Source of the DNA: Panacagrimonas sp.
GTDB lineage: Bacteria; Pseudomonadota; Gammaproteobacteria; Nevskiales; Nevskiaceae
Assembly (NCBI RefSeq): GCF_020697055.1
Contig: NZ_JAJFBP010000002.1
Coordinates: 1-64,000, forward strand
Length of the DNA: 64,000 nt
Direction of reading: 5' to 3'
The notes beneath the pieces were generated by a model that did not search any database, was not told where the DNA came from, and saw only the letters and a list, made by a program, of their open reading frames with translations. Both the position numbers and the translations under genes were made by a program. Shown piece by piece: positions 27,350-35,786 of this stretch; within the stretch, counting starts at the first letter, position 1; each line of letters starts with the position of its first letter.

Positions 27350-28420
27350 CTACTTGGCGCGACGCAACGTCTCCAGCTCCATCGCCGGATACAGATGCAC
27401 CACCGAGCGCTGGAACTCGTCGCGGAACACCGCGAGCTTGGCGAACTCCGGCGGCACCTTCACCTGCGCCATCGCCTCGTTGAGGTCCAGCCCGCGGCGC
27501 GTTGCGTCCTGCAGGCTGGCGCGCAGCCATTTCAGGTAGGCGCGCGTCTGCACGATCGCCGCGTGGTCCTTCACCACCGGTCCGTGGCCCGGCACCAGCA
27601 CGGCGAAATCCAGTCGATCGAGCTGGTCCAGCGCCTCGAGCCAGGCGCCGAGGTCGGCGTTGGGGGTGGTCGGCGCGCGCTGGAAGAACACCAGGTCGCC
27701 GGCGAACAGCGTGCGCGTCTTTTCATCGTAGACCGCCAGGTCCGCGTCGGTATGGCCGCGCAGCGCGAGCAGCTTCAGCGAACGGCCGCCGATCACGAGC
27801 GCGCCGGGCTGCGCGTCGCGCGCCGGAACCCGCGCCTCGGTGCCTTCCATCCAGCCGCCGACCATGCGGTAGAGATTTGCCGCGAGGTCCTCGCCGAGAG
27901 CCTGGATCGTCTGCCGCGTCACCGGCAGCGCCGTGATCGCGTCGGCCGCGTACGCCTGGTTGCCGAGGAAATGATCCGGGTGCGCGTGCGTGATCAGCAC
28001 CTGCGCGACCGGCTTGCCCGTCGCGGATTCGATCGCCGCGCGCATCTGCTCGCCGTAGCGCCGCGAGGGACCGGTGTCGATCACCAGCGCGCCGGCGGCG
28101 GTCTCGATGTAGCCGGTGTTGACGATGTCGCCGCCATTGTCGCGCGTGAAGTGCTCGGTGCGGCCTTCGAAGACGTGCACGCCGTCGGCGATCTTCTGCG
28201 CGTGGAGGCCATAGTCGAACGGCGCGGCGCTCGCCGGGAATGTCAGCAGCCCTGACAGCGCAACAACCGCGCACAACAGATCCCCTCTCCCCGCGTGCCG
28301 GGAGAGGGCGAGGGTGAGGGGCCGCCAGAAGCGCGACAGTCGGCCCCGAACAAGCGGCCCCTCACCCCAACCCTCTCCCCGCTGCCGCAGGGAGAGGGAG
28401 CAAAGCGATCGATGCGTCAT
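27350..28420 (-). CDS. MBL-fold quinoprotein-relay zinc metallohydrolase
   Basis: This is a 356-residue exported metallo-beta-lactamase-fold protein of the type that accompanies PQQ dehydrogenases (quinoprotein relay system zinc metallohydrolase). The metal motif is THAHPDHFLGN; further ligands lie in FAGDLVFF and VPGHGPVV. The ATG at 28420 overlaps the SoxYZ-like stop as ATGA, which supports it. However, residues about 8-47 are encoded by a dispersed palindromic repeat, and the real secretion signal (LLCAVVALSGLLTFPASA) only begins at residue 49. Either the repeat now supplies the n-region or translation begins at a later TTG/CTG codon. Confidence 0.75.
   Translation of the reverse strand: MTHRSLCSLSLRQRGEGWGEGPLVRGRLSRFWRPLTLALSRHAGRGDLLCAVVALSGLLTFPASAAPFDYGLHAQKIADGVHVFEGRTEHFTRDNGGDIVNTGYIETAAGALVIDTGPSRRYGEQMRAAIESATGKPVAQVLITHAHPDHFLGNQAYAADAITALPVTRQTIQALGEDLAANLYRMVGGWMEGTEARVPARDAQPGALVIGGRSLKLLALRGHTDADLAVYDEKTRTLFAGDLVFFQRAPTTPNADLGAWLEALDQLDRLDFAVLVPGHGPVVKDHAAIVQTRAYLKWLRASLQDATRRGLDLNEAMAQVKVPPEFAKLAVFRDEFQRSVVHLYPAMELETLRRAK
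28282..28400. repeat. GGGGAGAGGG palindromic repeat, double copy within the hydrolase 5' coding region
   Basis: Two facing units are visible: CCCTCTCCCCGCG...GGAGAGGGCGAGGGTGAGGGG (28284-28321) and CCCCTCACCCCAACCCTC...GGGAGAGGGAG (28359-28400). They make a large inverted structure inside the first 40 codons of the zinc hydrolase. Other copies lie at 58076-58113 and 61498-61541. Confidence 0.75.
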
Positions 28421-29193
28421 GGAGCAACCTGCGCGTCGATGCGATTGCCCTGGATGTCGCGTCCGACGATGCGCACCGGGCCCTTGCCCTCGAGGTCCAG
28501 GCTCAGCACCGGGTTCTCGGACACCGGTTCGTAGGTCAACACCCGCGCCAGTTCGCGACCCTTGGCGTCGAGCACCTGCAACGACTCGATGTGGAACACC
28601 GGGATGCCCGAAGCCAGGCCGGTGTCCATCGGATGCATCACGCGCAGCTTGAGGCGGCTGTGTCCGTCGTCCCGCGGCCACAGCGCGCCGCTGACCTGGT
28701 TGAGCTGATCGCGCCACATGCCGCCGCCGGTGCCGTAGCTGGGCGCGGTGCAACCGCCACCGGCCGCGCTCAGCCAGGCACCACCGACGTGCCAGACGCC
28801 GTCGGGGGTGCGCGCCGCGGCCCGCACCGGCGTCGACTGCTCCACCTTGAAGCGGAACGAGATCGCCGGCGCGGCGCGAGTCGGCACGTAGGACAGGATC
28901 AGCGGGATCGGATTGAGATCGGCAATCAGGCGGATCTCCTGCACCTCGTCGATGCCTTCGACGCGCACCTCGACCGGCACCGACAGCGCATCCTCGGCCG
29001 AGTCCGGCATGCGCACGATCACGCGCTCGTCGAACACCACGGCCCCGCCGTCGAGGTGACGCGCGACCATCGCGTCCCACGCCGGAGAGCGCAGCGGATC
29101 CACCGGCTTGGCCGGCCACGCGCACGGCGCGGATAGCAGCAAGGTCAGCGCGAAGAGCGACCGCCAACGACCCACGCGGCGCTGCCCGGACAC
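28417..29193 (-). CDS. Quinoprotein-associated SoxYZ-like carrier protein
   Basis: This is a 258-residue exported protein in which a SoxY-like N-terminal half and a SoxZ-like C-terminal half are fused. A signal peptide ends near CAWPAK. The SoxY-type swinging-arm motif appears internally as GGGCTAPS, with the carrier cysteine, followed by a Sox Z-like domain (MHPMDTGLASGIPVFHIESL). Such carriers accompany PQQ dehydrogenases and are thought to shuttle an intermediate bound to the cysteine. It is flanked by the solute-binding protein and the zinc hydrolase. Confidence 0.8.
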   Translation of the reverse strand: MSGQRRVGRWRSLFALTLLLSAPCAWPAKPVDPLRSPAWDAMVARHLDGGAVVFDERVIVRMPDSAEDALSVPVEVRVEGIDEVQEIRLIADLNPIPLILSYVPTRAAPAISFRFKVEQSTPVRAAARTPDGVWHVGGAWLSAAGGGCTAPSYGTGGGMWRDQLNQVSGALWPRDDGHSRLKLRVMHPMDTGLASGIPVFHIESLQVLDAKGRELARVLTYEPVSENPVLSLDLEGKGPVRIVGRDIQGNRIDAQVAP

Positions 29194-29197
29194 GGCC

Positions 29198-30112
29198 TCA
29201 GTCGTCGTCGTGTCGCGCGGGCGCGGCAGCGGACGCAGCCGCCGAAGGGGCGGTGTGGTCGATGCCGTGCGCGGCGAAGATCGCGGCGAGACGGCCTTCG
29301 GCGCGCAGCTCGGCGAGCGCGTTGGCGAGCGCGTCGCGCAGCGCCTTGGAGTCCGTGCTCTTCACCGCCATGCCGACGTCCCACGCGGTGCGGAACATGC
29401 CGACGAGCTGCTGCTCCTTGAACGCGACGTCCGGAATGCCGGCCTGCTGGAGCAGGCCCTGCAGCTCGCCGCGCGGCGCCATCACCGCCTCGACCTCACC
29501 GGCCTTGAAGGCGGTCACCGCCTCCAGCAGCGAAGGCTTGCGCACCGCGGCGGTCCGCAAGCGGCCGTTGAAGGCACCGCTCATGTAGTAGTCGCTGATG
29601 CTGTCGATCTCGACGCCGACCTTGTGGCCGGTCAGCGCCAGCGGCGACTCGAACGCCTCGAGCTTGGCCGGGTGGTAGACCACCGACACCGTCTCGTGAA
29701 AGTACGCGCCGAAGAAGTCGACCTTGTCTTCCTTGGCCGCGAACTGCGGATCGGCCGCCACGTGCAGCATCACGTCGGCAACGCCGCCGCCCAGGTAGTG
29801 CCCCTTCCAGAGGTGGTTGCGCAGGTCGTCGCCCATGTTCTCGTCGGCCGCGAACAGGCGCGCCTTGAACGACACGCCGAGCTTCTCCGCCAGCGCCTTG
29901 CCCAGGTCGACGTCGACGCCGGCGGGACGGTTGTCCGCGCCCTTGTACGACCACGGCGGGAACGCGTCGTACATCGCCACTTCGAGCACGCCGCGCGACT
30001 TGACCGCTGCGAGCGGGTCGTCGTTGTCTTGCGAAAAAACCGGTGCGGCCAGCAACGCGGCGGACGCGAACAGCAGCGCGCCGCGAAGGCCGGCCACCAA
30101 CCGATCACTCAT
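29198..30112 (-). CDS. Quinoprotein-associated solute-binding protein (MxaJ/XoxJ-like)
   Basis: This is a 304-residue periplasmic family 3 solute-binding protein. A signal peptide ends near APVFSQ. The binding fold begins RGVLEVAMYDAFPPWSY and continues GVDVDLGKALAEKLGV. MxaJ and XoxJ proteins of this type help mature or activate methanol/alcohol quinoproteins rather than feed an ABC importer, and no permease genes are nearby. A low-complexity alanine-rich tail ends in ARHDDD. It overlaps the pedF end by eight bases. Confidence 0.8.
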   Translation of the reverse strand: MSDRLVAGLRGALLFASAALLAAPVFSQDNDDPLAAVKSRGVLEVAMYDAFPPWSYKGADNRPAGVDVDLGKALAEKLGVSFKARLFAADENMGDDLRNHLWKGHYLGGGVADVMLHVAADPQFAAKEDKVDFFGAYFHETVSVVYHPAKLEAFESPLALTGHKVGVEIDSISDYYMSGAFNGRLRTAAVRKPSLLEAVTAFKAGEVEAVMAPRGELQGLLQQAGIPDVAFKEQQLVGMFRTAWDVGMAVKSTDSKALRDALANALAELRAEGRLAAIFAAHGIDHTAPSAAASAAAPARHDDD

Positions 30113-30515
30113 CCGTGTGCACCGACTCGATGTAGGTCCGAAGCGCCCAGATCGCCTCTTCGCTGAACACCGAACCGAACGGCGGCATGTACGTCACGCC
30201 GTTGCGCACCACGCCTTTGCGGACCTTCTGCGAGAAGTATTCGTCGCCTTCGGCGCCCACCGGCAGCAGCCGCAGGTCGGGCGCGATGCCGCCCGAAACC
30301 GCCTGCAGGCCATGGCAGCGCGCGCAGTTCTGGCTGTACGCGGACGCGCCGACCGCGACGGCATCCTTGTTGCCGCGATACGGGTTCTCGCTCTGCTCGC
30401 CGCTGAGCTTCTTGAGCTTGGCGACGTCCACCGCCTGCGGCGTGACATCGCCGTGGGAGAAGACGACGGGGCTTGCGATCAGTGCAGCGAGCGCGAGGAG
30501 ACGGAACGTTTTCAT
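30105..30515 (-). CDS. pedF: Cytochrome c-550 PedF
   Basis: This is a 136-residue exported monoheme cytochrome c. The signal peptide ends near VVFSHG. The conserved GASAYSQNCARCHGLQAVSGGIAPDLR region holds the heme motif CARCH (about 64-68; full stretch spans residues 57-83), with a distal methionine in YMPPFG. Sequence and place match PedF, the electron acceptor of PQQ-dependent alcohol dehydrogenases in Pseudomonas. It lies 98 bases downstream of the large quinoprotein gene. Confidence 0.85.
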   Translation of the reverse strand: MKTFRLLALAALIASPVVFSHGDVTPQAVDVAKLKKLSGEQSENPYRGNKDAVAVGASAYSQNCARCHGLQAVSGGIAPDLRLLPVGAEGDEYFSQKVRKGVVRNGVTYMPPFGSVFSEEAIWALRTYIESVHTDE

Positions 30516-30613
30516 GTGTCGCGATTCACCGGGAGGGAAAAAGAGGAAGGGGCGGCGCGCCGCCCCCTCCCGTATACCGATTCGTAGCTGTACTGCTTCT
30601 GACTTTTGCCGGC

Positions 30614-32392
30614 CTACTTGGCCGCCACGCTGCTCTTCGTCGACTTGTGCAGCTTGAAGACCCACATCATGCCGCCCTGGCTGATGTCCTTGATCTTCTT
30701 GGCCACGTCGCCACCCCACAGCGGAACCGCGCCGCCCCAGCCCGAGGCGATGGCGACGTACTGCTCGCCGTCCTGCTCCCAGGTGGCCGGCTGGCCGACG
30801 ACGCCCGATCCGGTCTGGAATTTCCACAGCAGCGCGCCGGTCTTTGCGTCGAGCGCCTTGAAGTAGCCGTCGGGCGTGCCCAGGAACACCAGGTTGCCGG
30901 CGGTGGTCATCACGCCGCCCCACAGCGGCGCCTCGTTCTTGTATTCCCAGACGACCTTGCCGGTGGCCGGGTCCATCGCACGCAGCGCACCGATGTAGTC
31001 GTCGTACAGCGGCTTGATGTTGAAACCCGCGCCCATGTACGCCGCGCCCTTCTTGTAGGTGATGGGCTCGTTCCAGATGTCCATGCCCCACTCGTTGGAC
31101 GGCACGTAGAAGTAGCCGGTGTCCTGGCTGTAGGCCATCGGCATCCAGTTCTTGCCGCCGAGGAACGAGGGCGCCGCGAACACCGACTCGCCCTTCTCGG
31201 TCGCGGCCGGATCACCCGGACGATTCTTGGCTTCGTTGGGACGGCCCGTTTTCAGGTCGATGCCGGTGGCCCACGTCACCTTGCTCACGAAGGGCGAGGC
31301 GTTGAGCAGCTTGCCGTTGGTGCGATCGAGCACGTAGAAGAAACCGTTGCGATCGGCCTTGGCGCCGGCCTTGGTTCCGTCCTTCATGTCGAACGGAATG
31401 AACTCGTTGACGCCGTCGAAATCCCAGTGGTCGTTCGGGGTCGACTGGTAGCTCCACTTGATCACGCCCTTGTCGGCGTCGATGGCGACCGTCGAGCTCG
31501 AATACAGGTTGTCGCCCGGACGCAGGTGCGCGTTCCACGGCGCCGGGTTGCCGGTGCCGCAATAGAGCAGGTTGACGTCGGCACCATAGGTGCAGCCCAG
31601 CCAGGTGGCGGCGCCGCCGTACTTCCACATGTCGCCCGGCCAGCTCGCGTTGAGCTTGCCGCTGATGCCGTTGTCCTTGCCGTTGAGCGTGCCCATGTGG
31701 CCCTCGACGGTCGGACGCGACCAGATCAGCTTGCCGGTCTTCGCATCACGCGCATCGACGCGACCGACGATGCCGAACTCGCCGCCCGACACGCCGGTAA
31801 TGACCTTGCCCTTCACGATCAGCGGGGCGGCCGTGTACGAGTAGCCGGCCTTGTAGTCGCCGAGCTGCTCGTTCCAGACGACCTTGCCGGTGTCGGCGTT
31901 GAGCGCCACCAGGCGCGCGTCCAGCGTGCCGAAGATCACCAGGTTGTCGTACAGCGCGGCGCCACGGTTGACGACGTCGCAGCACGGCATGATGCCGTCC
32001 GGCAGTCGGTGCTCGTATCCCCACAGGCGCTTGCCGGTCTTGGCGTCGAGCGCCCAGATGCGCGAGTACGAGCCGGTGATGAACATCTTGCCGTCGTGCA
32101 CCAGCGCCTGCGTTTCCTGGCCGCGCTGCTTCTCGCCGCCGAAGGAGAAGGTCCACGCCGGGACCAGGTCGCCGATGTTGTCGGAGTTGATCGTCTTGAG
32201 CGGACTGAAGCGCTGACCGCTCTGCCCCAGGCCGACGGTCAGCACGTCGTCGGTCGTGGTGGCGTCGCTGGAGATCATCTTGTCGGTGACACCGGCCGCC
32301 GAGGCCGCAGCCGTCGCAAGCGTCATCGCAAGGCCCGCGATCAGGGCCGGGACACGGCGCGAGAACGCCATCCCGCGTGTGGACTCATTCAT
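30614..32392 (-). CDS. PQQ-dependent alcohol dehydrogenase, lanthanide-type signature (PedH/XoxF-like)
   Basis: This 592-residue periplasmic quinoprotein oxidises an alcohol to the aldehyde/acid and feeds electrons to cytochrome c. The signal peptide ends near AAASAA. The adjacent-cysteine ring is [10 protein letters not shown] (Cys137-Cys138). At the active site it reads [12 protein letters not shown]: catalytic Asp324 with a second Asp326 two residues on. That extra Asp is the known mark of lanthanide-dependent enzymes (XoxF, PedH); calcium enzymes have Ala, Ser or Thr there. The start ATG at 32392 has GGAGGA nine bases upstream. It is the head of the PedF/XoxJ/SoxYZ/hydrolase operon. Confidence 0.9.
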   Translation of the reverse strand: MNESTRGMAFSRRVPALIAGLAMTLATAAASAAGVTDKMISSDATTTDDVLTVGLGQSGQRFSPLKTINSDNIGDLVPAWTFSFGGEKQRGQETQALVHDGKMFITGSYSRIWALDAKTGKRLWGYEHRLPDGIMPCCDVVNRGAALYDNLVIFGTLDARLVALNADTGKVVWNEQLGDYKAGYSYTAAPLIVKGKVITGVSGGEFGIVGRVDARDAKTGKLIWSRPTVEGHMGTLNGKDNGISGKLNASWPGDMWKYGGAATWLGCTYGADVNLLYCGTGNPAPWNAHLRPGDNLYSSSTVAIDADKGVIKWSYQSTPNDHWDFDGVNEFIPFDMKDGTKAGAKADRNGFFYVLDRTNGKLLNASPFVSKVTWATGIDLKTGRPNEAKNRPGDPAATEKGESVFAAPSFLGGKNWMPMAYSQDTGYFYVPSNEWGMDIWNEPITYKKGAAYMGAGFNIKPLYDDYIGALRAMDPATGKVVWEYKNEAPLWGGVMTTAGNLVFLGTPDGYFKALDAKTGALLWKFQTGSGVVGQPATWEQDGEQYVAIASGWGGAVPLWGGDVAKKIKDISQGGMMWVFKLHKSTKSSVAAK

Positions 32393-32560
32393 CGGTCTGC
32401 TCCTCCGAAACTTTTTGTGGGATCTGCCGGACCCGCTGCGGCACGTGCAGCCTGGGGCGCCGGACGTTAGCATTTTCGATGTCACTTTCGGACGTGACCC
32501 CGGACGCTCGCGTGATCGCGAGGTTAACCCCCCTCGCCGCGCCCACGTACCTGCTCGGAC

Positions 32561-32604
32561 GGGTAGCCCCCCGGGGGGTGGCCCTACCACCCGGGCGGTG
32601 GGGC
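32561..32604. promoter_or_regulatory. Overlapping GC-rich hairpins in the leader of the lanthanide-type dehydrogenase
   Basis: Three alternative stems share bases: GGTAG (32562-32566) with CTACC (32584-32588) around a CCCCCCGGGGGG palindrome (32567-32578); GGGTGG (32576-32581) with CCACCC (32587-32592); and CCACC (32587-32591) with GGTGG (32596-32600). They lie between the ABM gene stop and the dehydrogenase start on the minus strand. It may terminate the ABM transcript or act as a leader switch. The rest of 32393-32656 shows only the ribosome site. Confidence 0.4.
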
Positions 32605-32656
32605 AAGGGCAGCGAGCGGGACCGCCCCGTGACCCGGGTCGGCCCCGCGTCCGAAA

Positions 32657-32953
32657 TCAGCGAAGCGTCGTGTAGCGACGGATGTCGGGCGCCGCGCCGA
32701 GAAGGTCGCCGAGCTTGCCCAGCGCCGCCGTCAGATGCGGCGCCTTCATGTGGGCGTCCAGCGCCGCGCCGCTTTCCCACTCCTCGACGAAGGTGAAGTC
32801 GGCGGGCTCGGCATTGTTCTGCAGCAGTTCGTACCGCTTGCAGCCGGGTTCGTTGCGGGTCGGCTCGATGATCGACAGCAGGATCGCCTTGAGGTCCTCG
32901 ATCTTGTCGGCCTTGGCGGTGAGGCGCGCGACGACGCGAACAGCAGTGCTCAT
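32657..32953 (-). CDS. ABM-domain (YgiN-like) small monooxygenase
   Basis: This is a 98-residue protein with a single antibiotic-biosynthesis-monooxygenase ferredoxin-like fold: TAKADKIEDLKAILLSIIEP, CKRYELLQNN, FTFVEEWESGAALDAHM. YgiN-type members oxidise quinols or modulate small aromatic compounds without a metal or flavin. The ATG at 32953 has GGAGAT eight bases upstream. It lies upstream of the quinoprotein operon on the same strand, but a hairpin cluster separates them. Confidence 0.75.
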   Translation of the reverse strand: MSTAVRVVARLTAKADKIEDLKAILLSIIEPTRNEPGCKRYELLQNNAEPADFTFVEEWESGAALDAHMKAPHLTAALGKLGDLLGAAPDIRRYTTLR

Positions 32954-33146
32954 TCAAATCTCCTGGGAGGTCAACGGGGCCGGCGACCGTAGCACGCCGG
33001 GGCGGCGCGTCCCTGCATCACGCGGCTATCGCACCGGAACCCCGCGGACCCGGCGCCGTCGAAGGGACACACCGGATCCCGCTCTCGGATCGGTCCGACG
33101 ATAATTCGCGATTGCGCACCTTCCCTTTCCAGGTGCGGGAGAACCC

Positions 33147-34343
33147 ATGAATCAGTACCGAACACCCCTCTTCGGCCTCGCCGCCGCCGTCGCCGCGATG
33201 CTGTCGTTGTCCGCCTGCAAGAAAGCCGGTGACGCGACGACCGCTCCGCCGCCGCCGTCAGCCGAAGTGCCCGCGGCGGCTGCGCCGGCGAGCGCAGCCG
33301 CGGCTCTGCCTGCTGCTTCGGCGGCCGGGCTGGCGTACGTGAGCAACCAGGAAGGCGCGATCAGCGTCATCGACCTGGCGACGCTCGAAACCGTCGGCGA
33401 GATCCAGACCGGCGCGTCGAGCCCGCGCGGCATCGCGGTCACCGAGGACGGCAAGCTGCTGATCACCGCCAATCGCGACCAGGGCAACATCTCCTTGATC
33501 GAGCGCGAGACCGGCACGCTCGCCGCGCAGGTCGAGATCGGCAAGAACCCCGAGTTCGTCCGCGTGCGCGGCAACTACGCGTTCGTCTCCTTCGAACCGA
33601 CCTCCGATGGCGGTCCGCCACCCAAGCCCGGCTCGCCCGAGGCGCTCGAGCAGGAAAAGAAGAAGGAAGCGCGCGCCGAAGGCAAGGACGACGACGACGA
33701 GGAGCCGGCGCAGATCGCCGTCGTGGATCTGTCCAAGCGGGAAGTCGAGCGCCGCATCATCGGCGGCATGGAGACCGAAGGCATCGAGTTCTCGGCCGAC
33801 GGCAAGAACCTGCTGATCACCAACGAGGCCGACGACACGATCACGGTCCACGAGATCGCCACCGGCAAGCAGATCAAGCGCATCGACACCGCGCCGCACG
33901 GCCCGCGTCCGCGCGGCATCAAGATGGCGCCGGACGGCAAGTCCTACGTGGCGACGCTCGAGCACGGCAACAAGCTGCTGCTGCTCGACGAAAAGTTCGA
34001 TCCGGTCCGGACGGTCGCGACCGGCAACGTGCCCTACGGCGTCGCCTACGATCGCAAGGGCGAGCGCCTGTACGTGGCGCTGGCGCACGGCAAGGCGCTG
34101 CAGGTGTTCGATGCCAAGGCGCTCACGCCGATCAAGGAAGTGCCGACCGGCACGCGCTGCTGGCACTTCAGCTTCACGCCGGACGACACCAAGATCCTGG
34201 TCGCCTGCGGGCGCTCCAACGAGGTGGTGGTGATCGACGCCGCGACGCTGACCGAGGTCAAGCGCATCGAGGACAAGAAGCTGCCCTGGGGCATCGTCAC
34301 CTGGCCCAAGTCGGTCGGCAGCCTCGACGTCCCGGCGAACTGA
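33147..34343 (+). CDS. YncE-like beta-propeller lipoprotein
   Basis: This is a 398-residue predicted lipoprotein with lipobox SLSAC and an Ala/Pro-rich linker (about 30-62). The rest forms a seven-bladed propeller of YVTN/YncE repeats, for example GAISVIDLATLETVGEIQTG, KLLITANRDQGNISLIERET and VPYGVAYDRKGERLYVAL. One blade contains a long acidic/basic insert (EQEKKKEARAEGKDDDDEE). Propellers of this kind (PQQ-dependent catabolism-associated) often neighbour quinoprotein genes, and it is adjacent here. Its role may be structural or in electron-transfer assembly. Confidence 0.75.
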   Translation: MNQYRTPLFGLAAAVAAMLSLSACKKAGDATTAPPPPSAEVPAAAAPASAAAALPAASAAGLAYVSNQEGAISVIDLATLETVGEIQTGASSPRGIAVTEDGKLLITANRDQGNISLIERETGTLAAQVEIGKNPEFVRVRGNYAFVSFEPTSDGGPPPKPGSPEALEQEKKKEARAEGKDDDDEEPAQIAVVDLSKREVERRIIGGMETEGIEFSADGKNLLITNEADDTITVHEIATGKQIKRIDTAPHGPRPRGIKMAPDGKSYVATLEHGNKLLLLDEKFDPVRTVATGNVPYGVAYDRKGERLYVALAHGKALQVFDAKALTPIKEVPTGTRCWHFSFTPDDTKILVACGRSNEVVVIDAATLTEVKRIEDKKLPWGIVTWPKSVGSLDVPAN

Positions 34344-34770
34344 CGCAGGTGGTGCCGGCCTCGTCCACGCACGTCGGCTGCGGGCGCGCGCGCTGCAAGT
34401 CAGCCGAGGTGTGGGTGTGCAACGACGTACCGCCGGGGAACCACCAAGGCGTGCCGCCATGCTGCAAGGGTGCGCAGGGCGGGATGCGCCCTGCTCTCCC
34501 GCCCTGATCCCGCCTCGAGACCAGTGCCTCGCCCCAAGAATCGGATAGCGAGACGCGCATGGGTTTCGGTTTCACGCCGAGCGTCGCAAGGTCTCCGAGG
34601 GGTGTGCTTCGGTGTCCCGACCGACGGCTGGCCACGCCTCCGGAGCAGGACGGGACACCGAAGCACACCCCGACGCCATCCCGCCCATTCATCTTGTTCG
34701 GCGACTCCACCCGTTCGCCTCCGACCGTCCGCGCGTCCGGGCCCGCGGGCCCGGACGTCTTCACCCGGCT
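34344..34770. other. 427-base intergenic stretch between convergent genes
   Basis: No credible gene is seen. It contains a GCAGGGC/GCCCTGC hairpin (34474-34494) and the long 21-bp inverted repeat at 34599-34671. Open frames here have unlikely composition and no ribosome site. Confidence 0.6.
34599..34671. repeat. Perfect 21-bp inverted repeat with 31-base spacer
   Basis: Left arm 34599-34619 begins GGGGTGTGCTTCGG and right arm 34651-34671 ends CCGAAGCACACCCC; all 21 positions pair. It lies between two convergent genes and could be a bidirectional terminator or a remnant of a repeat element. No T run follows. Confidence 0.8.
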
Positions 34771-35526
34771 TCAGATGGTCTGGCCGCCGGACACCTCGAT
34801 GCGCTGGCCGGTGATCCAGCGATTGTCCGGACCCAGCAGGCTCGCGACCATCGGCCCGATGTCGTCCGGCACGCCCACGCGTCCCAGCGCGGTCATGCCC
34901 TTGAACAGCATGTTGAGGTCCGGCATGTCGCGGACCGCGCCGCCGAGAAAGTCGGTCTCGATGGCGCCCGGCGCAACGGCGTTCACGGTGATGCCGCGGG
35001 CACCCAGTTCCTTGGCCATGTAGACCGTCAGCACCTCGATGGCCCCCTTGGCCGCCGCGTAGGCGGAGAAGCCGGCCATCGACACGCGCGTCAGGCCCGA
35101 GGAGAAGTTGACGATGCGACCGCCGTCCGCGAGCAGCGGCAGCACCTCCTGGGTCAGGAAGAACACGCCCTTCACGTGCGTGTCGAACAACGAATCGAAC
35201 TGCGCTTCGGTGGTTTCGGCCAGGCTCGCCATCTCGCCGTGACCGGCGTTGTTGATCAGGTGATCGAAGTTGCGTCGATCCCAGTGCTGGCCCAGCGCCG
35301 TGCGCACCGCGTCGGCGAACGCGGCGAAGGTGGAAACGTCGGCGACGTCGAGCTGCAGCGCCACGGCCTTGCGACCCAGGGCCTGGATTTCGGCGACGAC
35401 CTGGCGCGCCTGCTCCTGGCCGTTTCGATAGGTCAGGATCACGTCGCCGCCGTGGCGCGCGATGCTCAGGGCGGTGTTGCGACCGAGGCCGCGGCTGGCT
35501 CCGGTGACGAGGGCGATGGTGCTCAT
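34771..35526 (-). CDS. Short-chain dehydrogenase/reductase
   Basis: This is a 251-residue classical SDR. It has the NAD(P)-binding TGASRGLGRNTA, an NNAGHG motif, catalytic Ser in NFSSGLTRVS and the YAAAKG Tyr/Lys pair. The fold and length are standard for an oxidoreductase acting on a hydroxyl or carbonyl group. It diverges from an AraC-type regulator across 260 bases, so it is the probable regulated target. The substrate is unknown. Confidence 0.85.
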   Translation of the reverse strand: MSTIALVTGASRGLGRNTALSIARHGGDVILTYRNGQEQARQVVAEIQALGRKAVALQLDVADVSTFAAFADAVRTALGQHWDRRNFDHLINNAGHGEMASLAETTEAQFDSLFDTHVKGVFFLTQEVLPLLADGGRIVNFSSGLTRVSMAGFSAYAAAKGAIEVLTVYMAKELGARGITVNAVAPGAIETDFLGGAVRDMPDLNMLFKGMTALGRVGVPDDIGPMVASLLGPDNRWITGQRIEVSGGQTI

Positions 35527-35615
35527 GGGGTTTTCTCCGTGGGTCGGTGGGCGGGTGCAGCGGTGCGGCCACTATCGGTTTGCGCCGGCCGCCGAAGTTG
35601 CCTGTTCCCTTCCAC

Positions 35616-35712
35616 GTTCTTGCCCATTCATCCAGGCCTGCCGCGAACCGGCCGGGCAAAGACGCCGCACCTGGATCGGCGCTTGCCCGATCCCACGGTG
35701 TTCTTGCCCGAT
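35616..35712 (+). promoter_or_regulatory. Repeated TTGCCC boxes, putative AraC operators
   Basis: The gap between the divergent SDR and AraC genes has three direct copies of a (T/C)TTGCCC(A/G)AT word at 35616-35627, 35681-35691 and 35700-35712, plus one inverted copy (GGGCAAA, 35654-35660). The last two are spaced about 20 bases, two helical turns. They are candidate binding sites of the adjacent regulator. Confidence 0.35.
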
Positions 35713-35786
35713 GCTCCGAAACCGGTCGATGCGGCCCGCGGGACGCTTATCCTCGTCCGGCCTCGTTTCCACGATCCGGTGGCCCC

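Noticed and set aside
34344-34770. Open frame on the minus strand through the intergenic gap
   Set aside because: It crosses the inverted repeat, has low-quality composition and no start site support.
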